Of a stretch of DNA of 12,934 bases, positions 1 through 5,677 are shown one piece after another. How positions within the stretch are numbered: the first letter of the stretch is position 1; each line of letters begins with the position of its first letter. Source of the stretch: an uncultured Acetatifactor sp. (GTDB lineage Bacteria > Bacillota > Clostridia > Lachnospirales > Lachnospiraceae); the NCBI GenBank assembly GCA_910584235.1, contig CAJTZD010000086.1, positions 1 through 12,934 of the forward strand. The letters are read 5' to 3'. The notes under the pieces were generated by a model. The model was not told the origin of the DNA. It saw only the letters and a list, made by a program, of their open reading frames with translations, and searched no databases. A program made the translations under genes and the position numbers.

Positions 1-308
1 CCGTCGGGTTCGTCGGCGGCTCTGTAGGCTCCGTCGGGTTCGTCGGCGGCTCTGTAGGCTCCGTCGGCGGCTCCGTAGGTTCCGTCGGGTTCGTCGGCGG
101 CTCCGTAGGTTCCGTCGGGTTCGTCGGCGGCTCTGTAGGCTCTGTAGGCTCCGTCGGGTTCGTCGGCGGCTCTGTAGGCTCTGTCGGGTTCGTCGGCGGC
201 TCCGTAGGTTCCGTCGGGTTCGTCGGCGGCTCTGTAGGCTCCGTCGGGTTCGTCGGCGGCTCTGTGGGCTCCGTCGGGTTCGTCGGCGGCTCTGTGGGCT
301 CTGTCGGT
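1..308 (-). repeat. 30-bp in-frame tandem repeat (VNTR) encoding a Pro/Thr/Glu stalk
   Basis: About ten direct repeats of a 30-bp unit (ccgtcgggttcgtcggcggc plus ten more bases) fill 1-300 and continue beyond the left edge. On the coding strand each unit gives EPTEPPTNPT. Units differ mainly at the ctctgtaggct/ctccgtaggtt end. One unit is 21 bp (61-81), lacking 9 bp, and one carries a 9-bp insertion (142-150). All length changes are multiples of three, so the frame is kept. This fits slippage or recombination under selection for an intact extended stalk. Confidence 0.95.
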
Positions 309-1969
309 TCCACAGGTGCGCCCTCTTTCCATACTGGAATAAGCGTCAGGTCTTTCTCCGGCTCAATTTCCTGACCAGGCTCATACTCTTTACCATCCTG
401 ATCCCTCCACTTGTCCAGCTCTTTTCCCTCCGGCGGCATGATACTGTCTTTTCCAGGCAAGGTCACTTTTCCTTCATCAAGTGTCAGCACCTTATCCGCA
501 TCAGTACCATCATTCCATGTACCTTTGCCATCTGCCGTTCCGTCACTGTCTTTCACCGTCACTGTAATCTGCTTCCACTGAGCAACATAAATAATTTCAT
601 CTTGCTCATTTGCATCTTTTGCACCTACCGTAGGCCGCAGTCCCACAGTTCCATTATACTGAGTGCCTGTAGTCAATTTCCAGCCGATAAAAGTATAGCC
701 TTTTCGATTCACATTACCTGAAAATCCTGGAGTTTTGTCTCCTGCGTTCAGCCCTCCGTGAGACTCATCACCGAAAAATTCCCCATCTGCACCGTCACGA
801 TAAATAACTGTATACGTTTTAGCGTAAACATATTTTAACGTAATAACGTTGCTTTCAGGTTCTTTCACCAATACCAATGGCTCCGGATTGCTGTCCGAAA
901 AATTAAATCCATACCTCTCATCATCTACTGTATAAAAGTTCCAGCCGGGATTTTCATCTGCAAGCTTCTGCCCATATACCTGGTCGCCAACAGACCCGTC
1001 CCGTGCAGCTCCTGAAACCGTTGCTACTTTAGTGCCATCAATATAATACTCTCGTACTACTTTGTAAGTCGTAGGATCTGCTTTCTTCCATACAGCATAA
1101 AGTGTCTTACTGACCGGGTTGGCTACGCTGCCTTTCCCCTCTTCCCAATTTAGACGAATGCTTTCGCCTCCTATATAAGCAGCTTTCTGGGCATTGGGAT
1201 CTTCACTCCATCCCAGGAACTTGTAACCTTTCCGCTCAGGCTGCTGTCCGGAAACTGTTAATGTTGTCGTTTTGTCGGTTACAGTCCTGGTCGTATTACC
1301 AGGCATCTTAACAACATTATCTCCATTCGCTTCATACACCAAAGCATAGTCAGCATTGACATTCACGTCAATAACATCACGATATTTATGCCAAGTATAA
1401 TCCGCCGGGATTACAGTATACCGTCCGCAATACCTACAATATCCCGTCTCTCTCTGCACCATAAAATTAACATAATACGTCCATGTCAATTTAGTCTTTC
1501 CAGGCTGTTTCCCGATAAATGTCATTTGTGGACAGTACCCATAGGTATTATTCCACTTTGCAATCCGGTAAGATACATCACCAATTACACCTTTATTTGA
1601 TGACTCGACTGTGAAATCAGTAAAGTAATCGGCTGTGTACTCAGCAACTATATGACCACAGTACCCCCCCGAGATTGAGTTTGTCGGGCAGCGCCTATAG
1701 AAACCAGACTCACCCACTTTTTTGGTAATACTTCCACCATAATTATTGAGGTTTCCATCTGACCCAATCGTCCCATATGTCCAGCCATTTGGTTTGACAC
1801 CTGGAGCAATTGTAATATTATGTGATGTTATGGTATCTCCGCCTTCGAAAATCTCTGAATCAGCAGCTGCCGATACTTTCATCTCCGGCATATAGCTCAA
1901 AAACATAGCCGCCGCGACAAGCAGTGTAAATACACGTCTGCCGAAACGCTTCATAGATTTTTTCATCAT
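1..1969 (-). CDS. Secreted repeat-containing surface protein, N-terminal part (C-terminus beyond window)
   Basis: The frame is open from ATG 1969 to the left edge (656 codons), so the C-terminus is missing. An AGAGGAAG ribosome binding site precedes two adjacent ATGs (1969 and 1966). Residues 1-36 are a Sec signal peptide: basic start, hydrophobic core, and VSA-AA cleavage site near 34/35. Residues ~41-200 form a domain I do not recognise, with Cys at about 94, 104, 146, 178 and 181 (the last pair as CRYC). Residues ~207-296 and ~386-460 resemble InlB/Listeria-Bacteroides repeats (KGYKFLGW...LYAVWK; KGYTFIGW...YVAQWK). Residues ~297-385 look MucBP-like (YYIDGTKV), which is tentative. A third repeat-like unit ends in LIPVWK near 550. 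The rest is a PTEPPTNPTE stalk. Such stalks usually lead to a cell-wall anchor, but any LPxTG sorting signal would lie outside the window. Likely role: adhesin, controlled by the c-di-GMP riboswitch in its leader. DNA before the stalk is AT-richer than later genes. Confidence 0.85.
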   Translation of the reverse strand, partial: MMKKSMKRFGRRVFTLLVAAAMFLSYMPEMKVSAAADSEIFEGGDTITSHNITIAPGVKPNGWTYGTIGSDGNLNNYGGSITKKVGESGFYRRCPTNSISGGYCGHIVAEYTADYFTDFTVESSNKGVIGDVSYRIAKWNNTYGYCPQMTFIGKQPGKTKLTWTYYVNFMVQRETGYCRYCGRYTVIPADYTWHKYRDVIDVNVNADYALVYEANGDNVVKMPGNTTRTVTDKTTTLTVSGQQPERKGYKFLGWSEDPNAQKAAYIGGESIRLNWEEGKGSVANPVSKTLYAVWKKADPTTYKVVREYYIDGTKVATVSGAARDGSVGDQVYGQKLADENPGWNFYTVDDERYGFNFSDSNPEPLVLVKEPESNVITLKYVYAKTYTVIYRDGADGEFFGDESHGGLNAGDKTPGFSGNVNRKGYTFIGWKLTTGTQYNGTVGLRPTVGAKDANEQDEIIYVAQWKQITVTVKDSDGTADGKGTWNDGTDADKVLTLDEGKVTLPGKDSIMPPEGKELDKWRDQDGKEYEPGQEIEPEKDLTLIPVWKEGAPVEPTEPTEPPTNPTEPTEPPTNPTEPTEPPTNPTEPTEPPTNPTEPTEPPTNPTEPTEPTEPPTNPTEPTEPPTNPTEPTEPPTEPTEPPTNPTEPTEPPTNPT

Positions 1970-2009
1970 TTCTTCCTCTCTTTGCTAAAAATCACATGGA
2001 TGCAAAGTA
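1970..2009 (-). promoter_or_regulatory. Probable expression platform of the c-di-GMP riboswitch, with ribosome binding site
   Basis: Between aptamer and start codon, minus-strand CTTTGC (2007-2002) can pair with GCAAAG (1985-1980). The latter lies immediately before the AGAGG ribosome binding site. The same CTTTGC is also complementary to the conserved GCAAAG inside the aptamer (2062-2057). This offers mutually exclusive pairings, in line with translational control. No convincing intrinsic terminator is present here. The mechanism is inferred from complementarity only. Confidence 0.45.
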
Positions 2010-2098
2010 TCCGGCGAATGAGCTGGCATAATACCGACATACCTCAATTCCTTTAGCTTTGCGTCCTGTTATTTCTAACGGTTTGCCGAAATTTCCAC
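2010..2098 (-). promoter_or_regulatory. Cyclic di-GMP-I (GEMM-I) riboswitch aptamer
   Basis: Read on the minus strand, the element carries the hallmarks of the c-di-GMP-I class in order. These are GGCAAACC (~2087-2080), a GTTA-GAAA-TAAC stem with the conserved GAAA tetraloop (2079-2068), the near-invariant GGACGCAAAGCTA (~2066-2054), a second variable stem (~2045-2024) ending in TATGCCAGC, and a closing CGCCG that can pair with CGGC at the 5' side. It sits about 45 nt upstream of the surface-protein start codon, the normal place for cis regulation. c-di-GMP commonly governs motile/sessile choices, so control of an adhesin-like protein is coherent. Boundaries are approximate. Confidence 0.88.
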
Positions 2099-2148
2099 CG
2101 CTTTCCTTTCCGCTCTGCCGCCCGCGATGGCGATGGCCGCAGAGCCTC

Positions 2149-2190
2149 CTAAACTGGCGGTGCGTTTCCTGCCATAATCGATACACTCAT
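2149..2190 (-). CDS. Possible 13-residue leader peptide upstream of the riboswitch
   Basis: ATG 2190 is preceded by AAAGGAGAG at 7-nt spacing, a strong ribosome binding site, and the frame reads MSVSIMAGNAPPV before TAG at 2151-2149. Directly after the stop, CTCTGC (2144-2139) can pair with GCAGAG (2118-2113), closing a hairpin with an inner GCC/GGC pair. No T-tract follows, so the hairpin is not an intrinsic terminator. The peptide matches no family I know. It may be a translated leader, a relic of a lost gene, or chance. Confidence 0.3.
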   Translation of the reverse strand: MSVSIMAGNAPPV

Positions 2191-2317
2191 GCTTTCTCTC
2201 CTTTCTTTTCTATTATGCAATCACAGTTCCTGCCCCCGGGCTGATTTCCCGCCACCGGATTTTCAATTTCCCAAGTGCCGGAAACCTGTGAAAACATCCC
2301 CCTCATTCTTCGCATTC

Positions 2318-2645
2318 AAAAACCGTACCTGTCATGATAGCATATCCGCTTTCAAAAGCCTGCTTTGTATCATTTCAGCGTACGGTCATTCAAAAGCATC
2401 CGGCAAAAGTTATGGTTTTCTTCCGCCTTTCTGCCAAACTATTCATGGCATAAGAGGACACCTGTAGCTTAAATACAGCAAGTTTCCTTGTTCGCAAAGC
2501 TGTGTGCCTCTATGTGTCATGCGCTAAATCTACCTGGTAAAAATATCAGGCATATAACCGTCGCATACACAAAGCAGTCAACTTTATTAAAAATCCTATA
2601 ATGCCTATATAAATATCCGCATTTCCCATTTTTTTAATTAGCGTC
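2318..2645 (-). ncRNA. Candidate structured non-coding RNA of unknown class (five consecutive stem-loops)
   Basis: On the minus strand, downstream of a promoter at 2680-2652, stem-loops follow one another almost without gaps. E: TGTGTATGCG with CGCATGACACA (2571-2513), inner CCTG/CAGG. D: AGAGG, ACAC and AGCTT pairing with AAGCT, GTGT and CCTCT (2511-2453), tipped by CAAG-GAAA-CTTG. C: TGCCA/TGGCA (2450-2432). B: GGCGGAAG/CTTTTGCC (2427-2402). A: CCGTAC, CTG and TGATA pairing with TATCA, CAG and GTACGG (2385-2323). Stem A is followed by T5 (2322-2318), giving a terminator-like end. Stem B pairs through G-U only on the minus strand (A-C mismatches on plus), supporting this orientation. I see no signatures of RNase P, tmRNA, SRP, 6S or tRNA. 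It could instead be a long leader of the surface gene. Confidence 0.45.
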
Positions 2646-2651
2646 AAAGAT

Positions 2652-2680
2652 ATTGTATCATAAACCGCTCCATTATTCAA
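2652..2680 (-). promoter_or_regulatory. Sigma-A-type promoter for the structured RNA (or long surface-gene leader)
   Basis: TTGAAT (2680-2675), a 17-bp spacer and TACAAT (2657-2652) on the minus strand. The predicted start is near 2645. Its -35 lies 44 bp from the -35 of the divergent amylase promoter. Confidence 0.55.
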
Positions 2681-2724
2681 TCTTAGATTCTTTTCCCCAT
2701 TGCCATCCCCGGAACACGGAATGC

Positions 2725-2753
2725 TTGACAATATCTGGAAAAAATGATATTCT
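2725..2753 (+). promoter_or_regulatory. Sigma-A-type promoter of the alpha-amylase gene
   Basis: A perfect TTGACA (2725-2730), an exact 17-bp spacer and TATTCT (2748-2753). Transcription should begin near 2760, giving a leader of about 50 nt. The AGGAGG ribosome binding site at 2794-2799 is 11 nt before the GTG start. Confidence 0.75.
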
Positions 2754-2810
2754 GATTACAACATATCGAAACTTTGCGAAAACAAATTCAGACAGGAGGT
2801 TATCAGAAAA

Positions 2811-4424
2811 GTGAAAGGGAGAACAAATAAGTTTCGGAAATTTTTCGTATTATTGTTGGCGGCTGCGGTGGCGGTCTGCAGCCTGACAGGCTGTGGGAAA
2901 TCGGACTGGCGCAGCAGGGAAGTGACGGTAATAGACGACAATTATCGCACTTGGTATGAGATTTTTGTCTATTCTTTCTGTGACAGCGACGGGGACCAGG
3001 TAGGAGATCTCCAGGGTGTGATCTCGAAACTGGATTACATAGCGGACATGGGCTTTAACGGAATCTGGCTGATGCCCATCATGCCGTCCCCGTCCTATCA
3101 CAAATACGATGTGAAAGATTATCAGGAAATCGAAGCGGAATACGGCTCCATGGCGGACTTTGAGGAGCTTGTGGCAGAATGCGACAAGAGAGGGATCAAG
3201 CTGATCATTGACCTGGTGCTCAATCATACTTCCTCGGAGCATCCCTGGTTTGTTGAAGCCTGCAGTTATCTGGAATCCCTGGAGGCGGGAGAGGAACCCT
3301 CTGCCGAAGAATGCCCCTACTATGAATACTATCATTTCGTAAAAGGCAACCCCGGCTCCAATACCTGGTACCAGGTGGGTTCTACGGATTATTACTACGA
3401 GGGCGTATTCTGGAGTGGCATGCCCGACGTGAACTTTGAAAGCCAGGCGCTGCGAAAAGAATTTGAGGGAATCGTGGATTTCTGGCTAGCCAAAGGTGTA
3501 GGCGGATTCCGCCTGGATGCGGTAAAGGAATTTTACAGCGGAGCCGCCGGTAAGAACGTGGAAGTGCTGACCTGGCTCAACGACTATGTGAAAGCCGCCG
3601 CCCCGGACGCTTACATGGTGGGGGAAGCCTGGGACGGCCTCGGCGTCTATGCCCAGTATTATGCCAGCGGTATCGACAGCTTTTTTGATTTTGAGTTCGC
3701 AGGCCCTACAGGCGTGGTGACCAAGACCCTGACTTTCAGCGGCGAGACCAACAGCGCTCAGGCTTACGCAAAGGCCCTGACCAGGGTACAGAAATCCATC
3801 CGGGAATACCGGGAGGATGCCATTGACGCCCCTTTCTTTGTCAACCACGACATGGCCAGAGCGGCAGGGTATATGCAGTATGATGAGCGGAAAGTCAAAA
3901 TGGCGGCTCCGCTGAACATTCTCATGAGCGGCAGCGCTTTCGTGTACTACGGGGAAGAGATCGGCATGACCGGCAGCGGAAAGGACGAGAACAAACGGGC
4001 GCCCATGTACTGGTCCTCCGACCCCCAGGACAAGGGCATGACCAGAGGTCCCCTGGATATGGAACCCCAGGAAAACCAGTTTGACTGCGCCCAGAAACAG
4101 ATGAAAGCCAAAGATTCCATCTACAGCTTCTATAAGGATACCATTCTGCTGCGGAACCAGAATCCGGAGATTGCCCGCGGAACCGTGGCCAGGCTGGAGG
4201 AGATCACAGATCAGGACATCGCCGCCATTTCCAAGACTTATGACGGCAAGACCATTTACCTGCTCTACAACATCTCGGAGACAGAAGAAAAGCAGGTGGA
4301 AATGCCGGCAGCCACGTACGGGGAACTGGAGATCGCCGGATACCTCTCCGTGGACGGCGGGAAAGTGACCATGAAAGACGGTGTGGTTACCCTCCCTTCC
4401 TACAGTGTCGTGGTTCTGCGCTAA
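2811..4424 (+). CDS. GH13 alpha-amylase family lipoprotein
   Basis: Hydrolyses alpha-glucosidic links in starch-like glycans, outside the cell and anchored to the membrane. The GTG start is fixed by AGGAGG 11 nt upstream. Residues 1-28 are a lipoprotein signal ending in the lipobox LTGC (lipidated Cys28). The GH13 TIM barrel follows from ~45: region I DLVLNH (134-139), nucleophile Asp236 in GFRLDAV, acid/base Glu272 in VGEAW, and transition-state Asp347 in VNHD. All catalytic residues are intact. Region FVYYGEEIGM and the C-terminal beta domain (~455-537, ending SYSVVVLR) complete a normal 537-residue enzyme. It is closest in feel to bacterial alpha-amylases/alpha-glucosidases acting on oligosaccharides; exact specificity cannot be read. 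The gene stands alone, with no ABC sugar transporter beside it, and no obvious terminator follows it. Confidence 0.93.
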   Translation: MKGRTNKFRKFFVLLLAAAVAVCSLTGCGKSDWRSREVTVIDDNYRTWYEIFVYSFCDSDGDQVGDLQGVISKLDYIADMGFNGIWLMPIMPSPSYHKYDVKDYQEIEAEYGSMADFEELVAECDKRGIKLIIDLVLNHTSSEHPWFVEACSYLESLEAGEEPSAEECPYYEYYHFVKGNPGSNTWYQVGSTDYYYEGVFWSGMPDVNFESQALRKEFEGIVDFWLAKGVGGFRLDAVKEFYSGAAGKNVEVLTWLNDYVKAAAPDAYMVGEAWDGLGVYAQYYASGIDSFFDFEFAGPTGVVTKTLTFSGETNSAQAYAKALTRVQKSIREYREDAIDAPFFVNHDMARAAGYMQYDERKVKMAAPLNILMSGSAFVYYGEEIGMTGSGKDENKRAPMYWSSDPQDKGMTRGPLDMEPQENQFDCAQKQMKAKDSIYSFYKDTILLRNQNPEIARGTVARLEEITDQDIAAISKTYDGKTIYLLYNISETEEKQVEMPAATYGELEIAGYLSVDGGKVTMKDGVVTLPSYSVVVLR

Positions 4425-4466
4425 AGGACTCGGTAAAGGAAACGGACTGATTCGCTGCGAAAAAGC

Positions 4467-4495
4467 TTGACACCGGCACCAAAATCCTTTATATT
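4467..4495 (+). promoter_or_regulatory. Sigma-A-type promoter of the TPP riboswitch-thiT transcript
   Basis: TTGACA (4467-4472), 17-bp spacer, TATATT (4490-4495). The start near 4502 leaves about 130 nt of leader before the aptamer. I see no ORF with a ribosome binding site or recognisable element in 4502-4634. Also, 4425-4466 holds no clear terminator for the amylase gene. Confidence 0.75.
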
Positions 4496-4634
4496 AAGCT
4501 ATAAACACAGTGGCGGATTCATTCCTGGATTTTCTGCTGTCATACATCCCGCAGCAGGAGCCATACGCCGGACAGCGGATCTTTGTCATTTTGATTCTGC
4601 TTTGCCGTCAAAGGACTCATTGCGCGGGAATCAT

Positions 4635-4730
4635 TGCTAGGGGAGCACATCGCTGAGATTGAGACGGAGCCAGATCCTCTCTAACCCTCACTACTTGAAC
4701 CGGATAATACCGGCGTAAGGAAGCATAGCA
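4635..4730 (+). promoter_or_regulatory. TPP (THI-element) riboswitch aptamer
   Basis: All the conserved blocks of the thiamine pyrophosphate aptamer appear in order: closing stem TGCTA (4635-4639) with TAGCA (4726-4730), GGGG-AGC (4640-4646), CTGAGA (4653-4658), AACCC (4683-4687), CTTGAACCGGATAATACCGG (~4694-4713) and GCGTAAGGAA. The site directly precedes the thiamine transporter gene. Known behaviour of the class: TPP binding switches the downstream gene off. Confidence 0.96.
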
Positions 4731-4774
4731 GCAGACATTGTGTACTTTTCATGTCTCTGGCTGCCGATGTCGTT

Positions 4775-4805
4775 CCTCCTTAGCTAAAAATAAGGAGGAT
4801 TTTTT
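4775..4805 (+). terminator. Riboswitch-controlled terminator containing the thiT ribosome binding site
   Basis: CCTCCTTA (4775-4782) pairs perfectly with TAAGGAGG (4791-4798) across an 8-nt loop and is followed by ATTTTTT ending at the base before the start codon. The 3' arm is also the AAGGAGG ribosome binding site, 7 nt from ATG 4806. One hairpin could therefore stop transcription and also hide the ribosome binding site. A competing stem, GACAT (4734-4738) with ATGTC (~4751-4755), lies between aptamer and hairpin. Confidence 0.85.
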
Positions 4806-5540
4806 ATGTTGTACAATGTCATTCGAGACGGGGATGCCGTGAGCTACATTCCCACCGCTTTAGGAAAGGTTTTACTGACAGTTCTTTTCGCCGCGCTTCT
4901 GGCTGCGGCAGTGTTCTTCGCCGGGAAAAAAGCTTCCCGGACCACCCCCCTGCCTGACGGCGCAGCATCCGGCGGCAATGCGGTAAGACGAAAAGGCGCT
5001 TCCGCCAGACTCACCGCAAAGCAGCTGGCTTTCTGCGCTATGGCCATCGCCTTGGGCACAGTGCTCTCCAACCTGAAAATCTACGAGTTTCCCTTTGGCG
5101 GCTCCGTCACCCTGCTCTCCATGCTGATCATCTGCCTCCCGGGCTATTGGTTCGGACTGCAGGCCGGCCTGATTGCCAGCGTGGCTTACGGTGTGCTGCA
5201 GCTGATCATTGACCCCTATGTGATCCACCCGGTGCAGCTTCTCGTGGACTATCCCCTGGCTTTCGGCGCTTTCGGGCTCTCCGGACTGTTCACGGATCAG
5301 AAGAACGGACTTTTGAAAGGGTACGCCGCAGGCATCGTCGGACGATGGCTCTTCACCACTGTCTCCGGCTGGATCTTCTTTGCGGAGTACGCCTGGGCAG
5401 GCTGGTCTCCCTTTGTCTACTCCCTTACCTACAACGGCATATACATTTTCTCCGAGGCTGCCATCACGTGCCTTGTCCTGGCCATCCCCTATGTGCGGAA
5501 AACCTTTGCGAGAATCAGACAGCTGACGGTCCAGGCATAA
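4806..5540 (+). CDS. thiT: Thiamine ECF transporter substrate-binding (S) component ThiT/YuaJ
   Basis: Binds thiamine in the membrane and delivers it with the shared ECF energy module (EcfA/A'/T), which is not encoded here. Family core ~70-235: QLAFCAMAIALGTVLSNLKI, then GGSVTLLSMLIICLPGYWFG (98-117), the signature VIHPVQLLVDYPLAFGAFGL (~139-158), GRW...VSGWIFFAEYA (179-196) and YSLTYNGIYI (205-214). The last carries the Tyr/Asn typical of the thiamine pocket. Five to six hydrophobic helices are visible in the core. At 244 residues it is longer than the usual ~185-200, because of an N-terminal extension: a further hydrophobic segment (~20-39) and a basic, Gly/Ala-rich linker (~41-69). The TPP riboswitch upstream independently supports thiamine as substrate. 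The start is set by AAGGAGG at 7 nt. Confidence 0.95.
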   Translation: MLYNVIRDGDAVSYIPTALGKVLLTVLFAALLAAAVFFAGKKASRTTPLPDGAASGGNAVRRKGASARLTAKQLAFCAMAIALGTVLSNLKIYEFPFGGSVTLLSMLIICLPGYWFGLQAGLIASVAYGVLQLIIDPYVIHPVQLLVDYPLAFGAFGLSGLFTDQKNGLLKGYAAGIVGRWLFTTVSGWIFFAEYAWAGWSPFVYSLTYNGIYIFSEAAITCLVLAIPYVRKTFARIRQLTVQA

Positions 5541-5595
5541 TCTCCCCGGATACTTACTTTCGCCCGGATCCGCCGCCTGTCCGGACAGTTTCCGC

Positions 5596-5634
5596 AGCAA
5601 AAAGCAGCCGCCCATTCGACAGCTGCTTTTTGCT
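5596..5634. terminator. Bidirectional intrinsic terminator between convergent genes
   Basis: AGCAAAAAGCAGC (5596-5608) pairs perfectly with GCTGCTTTTTGCT (5622-5634) over a 13-nt loop. The A/T-run lies inside the stem, so either strand reads a stem with T-run. It serves thiT (plus) and the DUF4097 gene (minus), which converge here. Confidence 0.85.
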
Positions 5635-5677
5635 TTCACAGATAATACTGCAAAAGCCTGATTCTTCGGCTCTCGTC

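Noticed and set aside
1..300. Regular 30-bp repeats resembling a CRISPR array
   Set aside because: Units are contiguous with no unique spacers and encode an in-frame PTEPPTNPTE stalk, so they are a coding VNTR.
2334..2342. Extended -10-like TGCTATCAT on the minus strand as a promoter for the surface gene
   Set aside because: No -35 at proper spacing, and it lies inside the 2385-2323 stem, which explains the sequence better.
1992..2467. Small ORFs on both strands across the riboswitch and structured RNA (for example 1992-2186 minus, 2059-2244 and 2189-2467 plus)
   Set aside because: They overlap the conserved c-di-GMP aptamer or the stem-loop region, show no protein-family likeness and lack good ribosome binding sites.
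2760..2800. Possible catabolite-response (cre) site near the amylase promoter
   Set aside because: TTTGCGAAAACAAA lacks the symmetrical core needed to call a cre site with any confidence.
4424..4620. Direct repeat AAAGGACTC at about 4425 and 4612
   Set aside because: Only 9 bp, with no flanking similarity or gene between the copies; probably chance.
4872..5639. A 255-codon minus-strand ORF antisense to thiT, longer than thiT itself
   Set aside because: thiT is a clear family member under a TPP riboswitch. The antisense frame is low-complexity, has no family signature and runs through the terminator hairpin.
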